DNA of 64,000 bases, taken from the NCBI GenBank assembly GCA_964017195.1, contig OZ024894.1, forward strand, positions 4,428,347 through 4,492,346. Reading direction: 5' to 3'. This document shows positions 22,996-35,436 of this stretch, piece by piece; position 1 is the stretch's first letter; every line of letters begins with the position of its first letter. The notes below the pieces were generated by a model. That model made no database searches and was not told where the DNA came from. It was given only the letters and a program-made list of their open reading frames with translations. This stretch comes from Siderastrea radians. Lineage: Eukaryota; Cnidaria; Anthozoa; Scleractinia; Rhizangiidae. A program made the translations under genes and the position numbers.

Positions 22996-23988
22996 ATGAA
23001 TTCAACGTTTTCGACGAATGCAAGTGAAGAACTGGCGAGTGGAACCGAGTCATTAAGTCCAAATCTACTTTTGGGTTTAATTATCACTGACTTTATTTTG
23101 GGCTTCATCATTACCACGGGGAACGCCTCTCTTTTCATAACAATTTACCGAGATCCCTGTCGCTGTTTGCGCTCTCCATCTGTATTTCTCATCGCAAATC
23201 TCTCTGTTGCGGATTTTTTCATGGGAGTAGTCAGCTATCTGAGAGCTGTAGAACTGATTTACAGGTCTCGCGGTGTGCAGGATCTTCCCATTAACGTTCT
23301 TAACACCACCCAATATTTCATCGGAGCGGTGTCAATTCTCGCCGCTGTGTCGACATTGATGGCAATGTCTTACGATCGATACATGGCCATAAACAGACCT
23401 TTTCAATACCCACAAAAAATCACCATGAAGCGAGCGAAGATTGCAAACACTGTAATTTGGATAAACGCATTGATTTTGTGTGTCCTTCCGGTGTCTTCTG
23501 TAAAAAGGGAAAATTTTTTGTTGGCTTATTGTTACTCTCATTTTGTGATCCCATCATTTATACTGACGGCAATTTATGTGAAAATATCCAGACAGATTGC
23601 TCTGCAAAGAGAAGAACTAAAAGCAGTACGAGCAAGCCTGACGGCCGCTAATAAGAGACAACAATTAGAGAGGGATCACAGAATGGTTGTCGCATTTATT
23701 TTGATTCTCTGCGTCTTTTATTGTTCTTTTGTACCTTACTTCATCTTCGTGCATATTATATATTTTTGCCCTTGCCGAAGCTCTGCTGCTGTCAGCACGT
23801 ATCGTTTGATAGCCAATGAATTCCTATCCGTGAGCTCTACGGTTGACCCCTTCATGTACGCGTGGAGGCTCCCCAAGTTTAACCGCTCGCTTCGTTTGTG
23901 CTTTCAACGGCTCAAAGGCAGAAATGAGGTAGCTGTATGGAACGGAACGAGTGCAGCCATTAATCACGCGAGAGACCCTGCACAGTGA
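22996..23988 (+). CDS. Class A (rhodopsin-like) GPCR, intronless, 330 residues
   Basis: A single-exon gene for a seven-helix receptor. The N-terminus carries NST and NAS glycosylation sequons. TM1 has GNASLF (N43). TM2 has LSVADF (D73). TM3 ends in DRY (127-129). A basic loop with KRQQLERDHR precedes TM6 (CVFYCSFVPYF, with Ser where Trp is usual in CWxP). TM7 has DPFMY (284-288) in place of NPxxY. A short Cys-poor tail follows. The cysteine that normally starts TM3 and pairs with extracellular loop 2 is absent, and that loop is very short. Both traits, with DPxxY, recall the melanocortin/adenosine/EDG group and the large cnidarian expansions near it; a ligand cannot be assigned. The ATG is the first in frame, about 23 residues before TM1. 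It lies between the two inverted PLAT-EGF-discoidin copies. Confidence 0.92.
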   Translation: MNSTFSTNASEELASGTESLSPNLLLGLIITDFILGFIITTGNASLFITIYRDPCRCLRSPSVFLIANLSVADFFMGVVSYLRAVELIYRSRGVQDLPINVLNTTQYFIGAVSILAAVSTLMAMSYDRYMAINRPFQYPQKITMKRAKIANTVIWINALILCVLPVSSVKRENFLLAYCYSHFVIPSFILTAIYVKISRQIALQREELKAVRASLTAANKRQQLERDHRMVVAFILILCVFYCSFVPYFIFVHIIYFCPCRSSAAVSTYRLIANEFLSVSSTVDPFMYAWRLPKFNRSLRLCFQRLKGRNEVAVWNGTSAAINHARDPAQ

Positions 23989-23991
23989 GGA

Positions 23992-26410
23992 AAGGAAAAA
24001 ACTGAGAAATTTGACAGTAAGCTTCCCAGCACAGCTCCTTCATGGAACATGAACTGACGACTGTAATCATCGTAAAAGTGAGCAGACTTTTTTGTTAAGT
24101 TTTTTCAATGGCTTAGTACCCACGTCCTATATTCCTCAAAATCTATTGTCATTCCAGTTATTGTCAGTCATTGTCATTCCAGTTATTTCCAAATTGAACA
24201 GCATACATAGCCCTATAAAATACGCAAAAAAAGCACTGAGTAAAAATTAATGGTACACATGGAAACGCCATTCTGAACCGATGAAATCTACCTAGAAAAA
24301 AGCATACAATTCTGAAAGAACTGAGAACTGAAAAGCCTGGCAATAGATGGTATTTTAAAACGCACTTGTAAAACGCCCGAAGGGGGGTACTCGAAATAGT
24401 TTTATACGGGGAGGTTCCGCCCGGAGGTTGAGACCCTTACCCTTTAATATACTAATTTTTGTCAAAACGGTACCCCTTTCATATACCTAGAATAAAATTT
24501 CACCCCTTTATTATACCTCAAGAATGAGCCAGAACAATAAAATTTCCTATAATTGCCACATTTCAGTCCCGGGCGTGTTTCGCTGTTTTTCCAATTCCTT
24601 GCAGTTAAAAGCAATAATAAATTAAGTTGCTCGAAGTACGAAATATTGCAATTTGCAAAATTTTAATTATCGTTAAAGAATAGTGGCTTTAAGTTTGAAA
24701 TTTCTTTGTATTTAAGCTTAAAGGATTAATCAGAAAAAAAACTTAAAAAAAACTTTTAACTCTCTTGAAACAGAGTCAAGGCCGAGGCGAATTTTTAACC
24801 CCATAATTGACTAGACTCACAGTCGGACACACCTAAATGATCTATATCAGCTAGTTCATTGGTTTTTCGACGAATAAAATTAAGTCAAGCTCCGTGAGGG
24901 CTTCTGGGATGGTTTGGGTACGTGTTAAGGCTCATGCATTCTTGCTGTAAACGTTATTTTAAATGAAGAAAGATGCACCGTGAACGAAGTTACTGATAAC
25001 AAGATAACGCCAAGGAATGAATTGTTCCTCAACTAAGAGGTTTTGCAGGGGAATATGGCAAACTAGGAAAGGTCAATCTCGTCAAAACATTCTATAAGAT
25101 TATTCACGTTGTTGTTATATTTTAGGCAAAAAAAACTTACCGAGACATAATATTTTGCTCTCTTTTATCCGTCCTTAATAGTAAAGGACAGATAATACGC
25201 GTTGGCTTTTGAGTCCTATCTAAATATGCCATCATGCTGATGTCTCGTAGCTAGGACAGACAAGTGTCCATGGAGGTTCAAGCCAGACCGGGGATTTGTT
25301 TTTGTGGCTCCTTGCAGTTTAATTAAAAAATGGATGTATTCCAGAAATCAACAGCAACAAGAACAACAATCCATTTATAAACATCAATACGTGGGATGAG
25401 GTAGCCCTGCATATCCGAGCCAGAGGCTCATGTATATGCATGATGGAAAAAAAATCATGAAATACAAAACTTACAATGATTAAAACAATACTTTTAGGAA
25501 TTTAAAATTTGAAAATTAAAATACAAGTAATAAAAATCACAGACTAAGTGGTCTAAGCTACCGCAGGCTCAAGTTCCTGAGGTGGAAAATTCCTTTTTTT
25601 ACGTTTAGCTTGAAGTTTTTTAAGGATGTATAGCGTCTGTATATTTGCCTACCACTTGCACTTCTTTCAGGTGAACGTGAAAGAAGAACAAGAGGCAGGG
25701 AAATATCAGACGAGCAAATCTGGCTACTTGTTTACCAAGCGCGCAAAACTGCAGATCTGCAGAAACTTAAAAAAGACCATGAGAATACCCCGGTCATTAG
25801 CTCTCATTTGAATGGCCACACTTTTACAAAAATCTCATCCACAAACTCAAAAGCTAGAACCACCTTCCACCTTCACAGCGGTCAAACGCAAAAAAACAAC
25901 GTCATTTCCGGTTTTTCAGAGCCTTGAAGTTTGAATCAGTTGAGGCCTTTACGGGCGCGAAGTTCATATGAAAACCATGTATAAAATGTTCCGATAAACG
26001 AAATTTCACGCCGATAAGATTTGTGGATCCCAGTTACTTCATTCTTAACACATACTCAAAGTAAAAAGCTTACGTTTTCAGAAATGGCGTTAAGTTTTGC
26101 AGTTAAAGTGAAAATTTCGACATTTGTCAGTATTTTCTTTTGCAAAATTATGGCGGGAACTGCGCACGCGTCGTGCGTTTGACCGCTGTGAACCTTCCAC
26201 CACAAACCAGCTCTCGTACCCAGAATCCTCGGGCTTTTTGGTCAGCGGATGGTCGCCGGAAGAGACTCTGGAGTAATGGCAGAAATTAGATTATTTTATG
26301 GGTGGCTGTTCACTGAAAGAAAACTAAGAACCGCTAACCGCAGGACTCCCGTGGTAACAATTCTGTTACCCTACGAGTCTCTCCAGGCGGCCCTATGGTG
26401 TAACCCAACC
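23992..26410. other. Intergenic stretch with repeat fragments
   Basis: No gene is recognised. The stretch 24370-24560, with AACGGTACCCCTTTCATATACC, has the look of a dispersed repeat. The remainder is AT-rich and unassigned. Confidence 0.45.
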
Positions 26411-26411
26411 C

Positions 26412-27258
26412 TTAAGGACGGTGCCTCCTTTTGTTATGGAGCATACGTTCTGCTCATCTCGGGATATTCGGGTTTCTCAAGGAATTTGCCCACCAATACA
26501 ACAATAGTTTTGCGCAGTTTGTGACTATGTGGAAAAAGCAGATCTTAGCAAGGGCTATCAGAATCCACAAGAAAATTGGGGGTAACTGCGCATTTTTCAG
26601 AGATAACTGAGCTTAAATTTGGAAAGAAATCGCCATACATTCTTTGTATTTTAACTCTTTTTTAGAATTATAGTTGCTTAATTATATCTTTAACGAAAAC
26701 GTGGTTACCCAAATTTTTCTTTTTGGATTCCAATAGCCCCTGCTAAGATCTACTTTTTCCCCATAGTCGTAACGTGGAAAAAGCAGATCTTAGCAAGGGC
26801 TATCAGAATCCGCCAGAAAATTGGGGGTAACTGCGCATTTTTCAGAGATAATTGAGCTTAAATTTTGGAAGAAATCGCCATACATTCTTTGTATTTAAAC
26901 TCTTTTTTAGAATTATGGTTGCTTAATTATCTCTCAAAATGCGTGGTTACCCACATTTTTCTTTTTGGATTCCAGCAACCCTTGCTAAGATCTACTTTTC
27001 CCCCATAGTTGTAACCTTTGCAAAAATACATCTGTATTAGGAGGCACCGTCCTTAAATTTGGAAAGAAATTGCCATACATTCTTTCTATTTTAGCGCTTT
27101 TTTAGAATTATAGTTGCTTAATTATATCTTTAACGAAAACGTGGCTACCCAAATTTTTCTTTATGGATTCCAATAGCCCTTGCTAAGATCTACTTTTTCC
27201 CCATAGTCGTAACCTTTGCAAAAATACATCTGTATTATATAGGAGGCACCGTCCTTAA
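26412..27258. mobile_element. TTAAGGACGGTGCC MITE with internal duplication
   Basis: The left end TTAAGGACGGTGCCTCC at 26412 and right ends GGAGGCACCGTCCTTAA at 27040-27056 and 27242-27258 give TIRs with TTAA at the edges. The inner GCAGATCTTAGCAAGGGCTA fold-back is duplicated, and the last ~200 bases are a second copy of the right end. Noncoding. Confidence 0.8.
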
Positions 27259-27894
27259 GGTGATTCCATCGAAAAAGAAGTTGTAATGAGAATTTGTTGA
27301 AACTTTGCACAGTTACTAACTACACCTAGTACATTAAAAAAATGAAATAAAAAGATGGGGTCACCGTGTCTGATTTCACGCTACGGGGCTGTAGTATATA
27401 GGTACTTTGCTATCTTTAGACAGCAATATTAAAAAACCTATCCATGTACTAGAGACACCCATTACTTCAACAAAGTTATAACTAGCAATGAAATATAAGC
27501 ATTATTCTTATGATAGAAGTTCAATGTTACAGTAAAACGTCTTAAAATTGCCGTAACAATGAAACTAATTTGAAATAATAGGCAAATCGAGCGTCTGCAC
27601 GGTTCCAGTGAAACGCCTAAAATCTGGCTTTTATGGTGAATCAACCGGAATATTTCAAAATTGAATAATGAAAAATTCTTCAAATTTGAATATATCATGT
27701 AAAATCGTATTTTCCTTAAATAAACGGAATAAAAAAGTGGGATCACCGAGTTCGTTTGGGAGAAAACGACCATTTATTTCTCTGAACAGCTCAGCTTCCA
27801 TAGAAAACCTATCAACTTCCCAACGCGCGCGCGCTCGTGCGCGCGCTAATCACGCAAAAAATTGATGCGCAGAAATTGAATGGAATCACCTTAA
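27255..27894. mobile_element. TTAAGGTGATTCCAT MITE sharing a TTAA with its neighbour
   Basis: TTAAGGTGATTCCAT on the left and ATGGAATCACCTTAA on the right, 640 bp. The left TTAA is the same tetranucleotide that ends the preceding element, so one element inserted at the other's target site. A CGCGCGCG-rich palindrome lies at about 27820-27845. Noncoding. Confidence 0.78.
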
Positions 27895-27895
27895 G

Positions 27896-30800
27896 AGCGG
27901 TAAATTTGGGTTCAGAGCAAAACTGTAAGAAAGCTTCTTCTACCTGTTTAATTTTCGCACGCGAATAAGAGCGGCGAAGACCACTTACACTGGTAAATGA
28001 ACTATTTGAAGGTCAATGAACTTTTTGAATCTTGTTCTAACGCCCTGCTTTCTTCTTTTGTTTTAGTCATTGCTACCCGAGACCTACTTCTTTGCAATAT
28101 ACTAAAAAATCATTTGTTTTCATGTGATTTAATCTCAACGTTGCCTGAATTCGCCTTGCTACAATTTCTCCGAGCTTTCATTTCTTTAAAAAAAAGGCAA
28201 ATTTCTATTTTGCATGCATCCAAATTGCATATGGTTGACCCGCCAGTAAAAGCTCTGTTAGTATTCAAATTAACCCAAACTACCGTATTTTTAAAAATTG
28301 TTGCTTGTGAAACTGTTGCGAGCTAAATTAGCATATCCTTTGTTTACAGCTAAAGCTTCCAGATAATAACAACCTAGTTTTGTGATCCTCTTGTTTGAAA
28401 AAGCCAAGCGATGATTGGCAACTTCAGTCACAAAAAACTTTGAGCCAAAGTAAGCTTACCTTCACCAGTTTAGCTGACGTGTTGGAAAGCAGAACATGTG
28501 ACTCAGACAACTGTACTCTTGTTCCTTTTCAAAATGTTGTTGTTATGTCTTGACCCCTAATGAAACCGTGGCAATTTAAGCAAGTTCTAAAATTCGAAAG
28601 AAAAGACCACCGGCTAGCTACAGCACAAATAACCAGGGATTTAATTAAAGCGGTCACCATAAGTGTCAACTGGGACCAGAGGACACAATGTTAAGACGTC
28701 CCACCATAAAACAAATACTCCAAACACACGCCGCCAGGTGCAATAGAAACGAAAGCTGTGATTTGCGAAGTCACGTGTATTGGCCTCTCAAGAAAAAACC
28801 TGAAAAACACGCAGTGACATAGGAGATATATTAATAATTGGTTCTGATAACGTTTTCTTCTTTTTTGATAAGTTTTTCTCAGTCAGTTTTGTTGTTATAT
28901 GGTCTGGTTACTGTTACTGTTGGCTAAAATTTCTTTTCTTATTTTATTGGATAAATATGTGACAAAAAGAATAGCCTACGAATACAGCCAACAGTAAAGT
29001 TACAATTGCAAAATGAAAACAATTCTAGTTAAAAGGACATTATTCCGAACCCGTGGTTTAAGTAAAGGATGTTTCCATGGGGCTTTCACTGCAATTAACG
29101 CTTTCCTTCATTCCGATCCACCTGTTCTTCACATATATGATTTATTTCACATGTAAAGTATCATATATCAAAATTGTGGTAGAATTGCTTCTATGGTTGC
29201 TTTGAACGCCGTAGAGTTCTTTGCACCAAATCATCATGGCACTCCTAATTTCATGTTAAAAGTTTGATTTATTTCATATGTTACTGGTTTTTGAAAGGTT
29301 GACTTTTTGCGAGGAAGAGTACTAGTGATGGGCGAACGTACGGCAACGAGGCGTTATTAGCCTAAAGGAATAATGCTAATTAAGGAGGCCCTTTGCGATG
29401 GCTTTCAAACTGCTGGCCGCGTGGTTCATTTCTATCCTTGGTTTTTACACAGCGGGCCTTTGGAGTTTGGGTTGTTAAAAAAAACACACCAAGTAAAAGC
29501 TAATCACATGAAAGAAAAGAAAAGAAAAAGAAGAAGAAAGTGCCCAAGCAGGTCGCTTGCCTGATGGAGCTAGGCTTTCAAAACGTACTTGTAGCTATCA
29601 AAGCACTTGAAAACCCTAGCTTGTCTGTAGGATCAGAGTTTCACCATTTGTCTCTCAAAAGAGCCAATTTTTTTTACTCCTGTCGTTTTGCATTTTGATA
29701 CTACACTGTCTGCAAATGAAATGCTTTATTTAGAGGGCTAAATATCTTAACTGAATGGATTTTGTGGGGTAGTTTTGCTGTTTCTTTCCAAAGCATTCGG
29801 CCACCAGAAGTAAATCGCTGGTCCGGGATTTCAACCCGTCATTGATAGTCCATAAGCCCACAACTTCATTTTCCACGTCTCCAAAGCGTTGTAGGACTCC
29901 AGGGATCGAAGACAAAATTAAAGTTGTGGCTCTAGGGCTCCGTCCCTTCATTATTTTTTCGGGCCCTACTTAAAAAGTCTTAACACCGCGGGGCTCCACA
30001 GCAAAACAATTATGGCTTCAGGACTCCAACAACCTCAGCCCCCTTTAAAATCCTGGTTTTCGAATTCTATTTTTGACATTTCGAGCAGTGGTTATTTAGT
30101 AGCTAAGTTAGTAACATGATTCTAGAATTTTGGACACAAAGGGGCACCCTAAAACTAAATACCAGGTGGAAGCATTCTTTCTGTGAACTGCCAGAGCGCT
30201 CTTAACCGACAAATAATGCAACCAAACTAATCCAAAGGCTCAGATCGATATACCGACAACTGGTGCCAGGCACAAACGCCAAAAGCGCGTAATTGTAAGC
30301 CGGACAAGCTGATTGGTCGAAAAAGTAAACAAACTCTGTGTTTGTTCGCTACAACATGTTGTCTTAACTCGATACGATACACGTATTTACCAATAGTTCG
30401 CAATTTCCCGATACCAATATCGATACCGATGCAATGACGTGAGTTTCAACCTTGTCCCCAAACACTTCTTGGACACGTGATCTGCTGTTTGTCAGAGTCT
30501 TCTCTCGCTGTCATTTTGAATATCGCATGGATGAAATTTTGTGGGTTTTATCAAACATTTTTGATCATTTTTTCTTCTTTTTTGTGAAATTTATAGTGGT
30601 TCCTTTTTTAAAACCTGGCACTTATTTAGCTGCTAACAACTTACTGAAACAGCTGGTAAACTGATTAAATCCCACCAGAAAATGCAATGCTTTCTAAATC
30701 CATAAAAAGGATATGTTAAACGTCTAAAATCGACAATCTGCAAAACTAAACTCTCAAAACATATTTTGCGTAACAAAAACAAAATAGTGTCAAACTGTGC

Positions 30801-31420
30801 CTCTTGTTACGCGCATGGGTATCTGCGGATAAATCTCTATGTGTTCTACCCTGGCATTCTTCCTTATGCATGTCTTTGTGGCTTTTTATTGTCTTTTAAA
30901 TAATGTCTTTCGTAATAAATTATAATTCCTTTTGTTCAGAGCCTGACTGAGAAAATATCGTCTTAGAGTACATTAATACAGCAGAAAGGCAGTGAAGGCA
31001 ATGTATTACATTGGAAAACTAAAAATAAGATCCAGAATCATTCTGTACGTTCTCTTTGTTACATCTTATTGGCTTTAAAATAACAAATTACATGATTTTA
31101 ATTTGTTTCGAGCCTGATAAATATTATACAGCAAAATTAGATACACTAAAAAACATGAGAAAACATAAGGAACCAGAATCAAATTTGCCAAACGCACAAA
31201 AAGGAAAGCAATGACGGAAATAATAGTTAGATCATATAGAGTTGAGTTGTTCATGATCATGAACAACACTCAGAATCAAAAGAGGTCGGGTTGTTAACGA
31301 GACATTTGAAGGGTGGTCGAACTAGCAATCAGTTCCTAAGGGATAGAAGGGTTTCAACTCCTACAGAAATTCATATTTATAATCAACAAGCTAAGTGGTT
31401 ATTTTGTTGATCGATTGGGT
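27896..31420. other. Intergenic stretch, no gene recognised
   Basis: AT-rich; only short frames without domain signal. A perfect 22-base palindrome centred on CATGATCATG lies at 31246-31267. Confidence 0.5.
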
Positions 31421-31435
31421 AATTTATTACTTCAA

Positions 31436-32400
31436 TCAGTAAACTAATGTTATTGTTGTTCGTTCATATAAGAATTTCGTAGCGCAGCCATACAACTCTA
31501 ACTTCAGAACCAGGGCGTCATTCCAAGACACAGGATAAAGTCGCACATATCGGGTGAAAACCGGTTTGTCCAAGTCATTTTTAACCACTTGGTAAGGGTA
31601 TTTATTTCCACTGAAAATCTAAAAAGAAGAAAATACAACAGTCATTAAAATATGATTATAAATATAATGCTTTGATTTTAGCGTATTTTCTCGATTAAAC
31701 GCCCCGCGATTAAACGCCCTGTTCACATGACGTGACTCGAGGCTTGGCTCTGTCGATGAATTTTTTACCGCTGTACTTGTGTATTAAAACACTTGAAACA
31801 GCGTTACAAGTACGTTGAAAAAATATTAATTTTAATACGTTTTCTTCTGTAAAATAAGAAAAGCTCAGATTTTCATAGTCATGATGGAGTCACAGTTTGA
31901 ATTTATTAGTAAACATCATTTCATTGTTGCATTTCATTGTTGTTCATTTATCTTTTGTAACATTCACATCAGCTTTGTTAATTGCCAATTATTTAGGGCA
32001 AACGTTGTAACGGATGCTTTAATTCTTATCGTGTGTAAATAATATCTTATTTTATCTTATCTTATCTTATTTCAACTTAGATACCTTATCAGTTCCTTGA
32101 TTGCCACGGTATGTAAACCACGTGACCTGGTCCGGTGAATAACCAGCTTGTAAGACTTAACGCACAAAGAGAACATCTTTCCTTGGGTGGCTACACCCTC
32201 CAGCCATGTTGCCTCCCCAAGATCCACCTGGATCCACGGCGAGGGGTCATGAGGCATTGCGTACCAACCTTTTGAGATCCCAGATCGTAGTCGCGCTTTC
32301 CAAGGAGGGAAACTGGGATAATGGGAACTGGCCGTGATAGACTGGTCACTAATCTTGCCGTTCTCCATTCCAAGTGCCTCGTTTTCGCTACACGGCTTGG
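31436..32400 (-). other. Discoidin exons of the inverted paralogue, frameshifted
   Basis: Exon 32400-32085 encodes LGMENGKISDQSITASS, then WIQVDLGEATWLEGVATQGK, as in the intact copy. After YKL the frame shifts by one; the expected YSPDQVTWFTYRG continues in the next frame to the donor. Exon 31618-31436 is open (KPVFTRYVRLYPVSWND) and ends LYGC plus a tail absent from the intact copy. Confidence 0.85.
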
Positions 32401-32599
32401 CTAAGAAAATAAAATATGCATTACATGCATTAATGTTAATGGTGCTTGATGAGCGTCCCCGTGGCTTATTGATTGGAGGTCAACTCTTATTGAGAACTCA
32501 AAATTTGTTTTCTTCACGGCATTTCACTCCACCTGACAAATGAATACAGGTTTTGAGACAACATAGTTTACAGGATGTTTCTCTGGGAATGTTTCTCCC

Positions 32600-32920
32600 A
32601 AATCCGAAATTCAGTTTTTTTTTTCTTGTCTGTCTTTGTATCTACTTGTCTGTCTTTCTATCAATCTGTCTGCCCGTCTGTCTTTTTGACGGACTGTTTG
32701 ACGGTCTGTCTCTCTGTGTGTCTGTCGTCCCGACTGACCGCCTGTCTGACTGAATGACTGACCGACTGACTGAGTGGCTGACTGACTGAGAGTATATCAG
32801 TCTAGTCTGTCAATCCGCCTGCCTTTCCTTCTTGTGGACTGTCTATCTGCTGATTGACTATCTGACTAATGACGGTCTATCTGACTCTCTGCCTGTCCAC
32901 CTGTCTATTGTCTGTCTCAG
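32600..32920. repeat. Degenerate GTCT/CTGACT simple repeat
   Basis: Diverged TCTGTCTG and GACTGACT units fill the stretch inside an intron of the paralogue. A shorter similar patch lies near 33490-33545. Confidence 0.8.
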
Positions 32921-32947
32921 AAGTTCGTTGGTCTATCTTCTACCCAC

Positions 32948-34130
32948 CCAGGCACTTATGCTGTGACGTGCTCTCGTACCCAGCCGCGCACTGACACTTA
33001 AAAGACCCCAGAGTGTTGACACATGTTGAGACTCCCAAATCACATGAGTGGCTTCCATAATAACATTCGTCTAGATCTAAAGAAACGGTTTCAATGACGT
33101 AAGTACTAACTTCCAGATGTCCAATCTCGTCTACATGTCTCGTTTTCCACTGTCAAAAAAACCGATCTTGTACACGATCAAGCGATACGGCCTCTAAGCA
33201 TAAGTTATGGCTCTTATCACAACTTTGATTGATAATTTAACTGTTAAAGCTCGCTCAAAAATAATTATGCCACAGAAGTCTAATTATTGTAAGGTTCCCT
33301 ATGTTCACAGACTCACATCCTAGTTACCACAAATACTTGGGCACCAGGGTCTGTACCCTCAGTGATTCTTTTAATTAATTAAGTTCTCGAATATCAGACG
33401 AGGCTGCATGGAAAACTGATCAATTGAGTCACGACAGGACATGAACCATTGATGCTAAAGTTCGAACCTATAGCATTCCTCCGTCGTTCTGTAGGTCTCT
33501 TTGTCCGTCTGTCCCTCTGTCGGTCAGTCAGTCTGTCTGTTCTAGCATAGGTTTACCTACCTTGGCACTTGTGCTGTGACGTGCTCACGTAGCCATGGGC
33601 GCACTGACATTTAAATGATTCCAGAGTGTTAACACACGTTGGAATTCCAATTTCACATGAATGTTGACCAGTGAAACATTCGTCTACATCTAAAAAAATT
33701 GAAAGATTATTTAAAATTAATGGCTTCTCGAGAAACTGGTTTCCCTCTCATCTGCTATTTATTCACAGACAGCTTACATGTACAGATGTGTCAGCCAAGA
33801 GCGTTCGTATTCATTCACTCTTATTTCCTTACTTGTTTTATTAAAAATTATACCTTGACAATCGTCTTAGCCTTCATGTTTACAGTTGAAGCTTGACTTA
33901 ACTATTTATATACATTTGAAACTAGAGCTTGCATGACGGGATTTTCTGTTTCTCAATTTTTTCTATCTTGCTCTCTATCTCTTTTCCCTTTATCAACTTA
34001 CCCTGACACGAGTGTTGTGACGTGCTCTCCTACCCATTCGTGCCCTGACACTTGAAAGACCCCAGAGTGTTAACACAGTTTGAGATTCCTAAATCACATG
34101 GGTGTCCACCAGTAGAAAATTCATCCACGT
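32948..34130 (-). other. Three EGF exons of the inverted paralogue, one broken
   Basis: Each exon is exactly 129 bases with phase 1 at both ends. 33076-32948 (DLDEC) and 33689-33561 (DVDEC) keep six cysteines. 34130-34002 lost two cysteines (DEF, CQG) and has an in-frame TAG. The three are more like each other (CVNTL.SFKCQC) than like the plus-strand modules, so they were amplified or homogenised after the gene duplication. Confidence 0.85.
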
Positions 34131-34487
34131 CTGAAGAAAAATATTTGTAAGTTATGTTAAGTAATTGACTGATGACTCGAATGCTGCGGTTACTACGACC
34201 ATTTGTTTAAATCACAGTGACTGCCTTGTATCTGGCGATGAAAGATAATTCGTCAATCTCCATACTTTTTTTGTGGGGGGGGGGGGGGGTGAATGACTGT
34301 TTTTCTCGTGACCATTGTAGACTAGACTATAGCTAAGACATAAAATAGGCGTTAAATTTCGGACGGAACTCGATTTTAAAGCTTTATCTATTTACGCAAC
34401 ACTCACCCTAGAGATCTTAGATCTGGACAGGGGCCTATGAAAAGAAATACGTTACACCCCTTATTGGCCGTATTCCGTTTTGGAATT

Positions 34488-34604
34488 AACGCACAAGCAG
34501 TGTATAAACTCCGAACGACAACAACCACATGGTCAAAACTCGACCGACTCGAAGATCAAAGAAACCTGATCACGTGACAAGTTGACTAGTTCCAGGACTC
34601 CACA
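34488..34604 (-). repeat. 3' LTR of the gypsy element
   Basis: Starts TGTGGAGTCCTGG on the minus strand and ends near GCTTGTGCGTTA. It matches the other LTR closely, with scattered substitutions. Confidence 0.88.
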
Positions 34605-34627
34605 TTCCTCCCCACCCCACCAAGTCC

Positions 34628-35420
34628 TTAAACAAACAAGAAACAAACGAGAGCAAAAAAAGATAAACGTCTCTGCCCTAAAACTAAACTGTTCACGGGG
34701 GAGGGAAGGGGTCCATCAGTAAAAGCGTTGTTGGGGGTATCCGATCTCTCACTGGGTATCGCCTCACCAGGGTGGTAGGGGAAGTCCGGATCTCCTGACG
34801 TAGAAGGTGACTCCGAGTCTCCAAAGGTAACTGCAGGGCTATTTACATCAAGTACGGTAACCTCCGAAACGAGACTTTCCTGCTTGAAAGGGCTCGCACT
34901 TGGAACTGCCGTACCAGAGGGAAGAACATCTGCAGGACGAAAAACCAGTTGGTCGTGATGCCTTCGAACCACAGTTCCATCTTCAAGCTCAACTCGTGCA
35001 GACAGAGGACCAGTTTCCTGGATGATAGTTCCAGGAACCCACTTAGATCCTCGGGAGTAGTTTCAAACATTCACCGCATAACCAACTTCCACTTGGCGCA
35101 GCCGGCTATGCCGATCATGCTGTTCCTTTTGCCTTGGCTGTGTCACATGCATCGTTGTCACTAGTCCGGTCGCAGCAGATCGAGGTGTGACCTCAGACTA
35201 CGTCCCCATCGTAGCTGAGCTGGAGATTCACCCGTAGTGCTTTGGGGGTAATCCAATAACTTAAAAGGAACCGAGCTAACTTGGTTTCAACGGTACCATC
35301 GCCTCGCTTTTTCATACCTTGCTTTTAAGCACAGACTTTTAAAAAAGTCTGTGCCGCTCGTTCCACCAGACCATTTGTACCGGGGTGGTAAGGTGCAGAA
35401 GTAATGTGCTTGATGCCATT
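34628..35420 (-). pseudogene. gypsy integrase core remnant and C-terminal region
   Basis: [20 protein letters not shown] near 35350-35405 is the conserved end of the integrase core. Frameshifts follow. The C-terminal region (GTIIQETGPLSARVELEDGT, VRRHHDQLV) leads into a Ser/Pro-rich tail that ends at 34628. Confidence 0.8.
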
Positions 35421-35436
35421 TTTCTGTAGAAATTAC

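Noticed and set aside
29730..29951. 73-codon minus-strand frame
   Set aside because: No motif, no splice signals, composition of surrounding noncoding DNA.
34279..34295. Poly-G run near the EGF exon of the inverted paralogue
   Set aside because: Simple homopolymer; possible sequencing weakness, not a G-quadruplex element with support.
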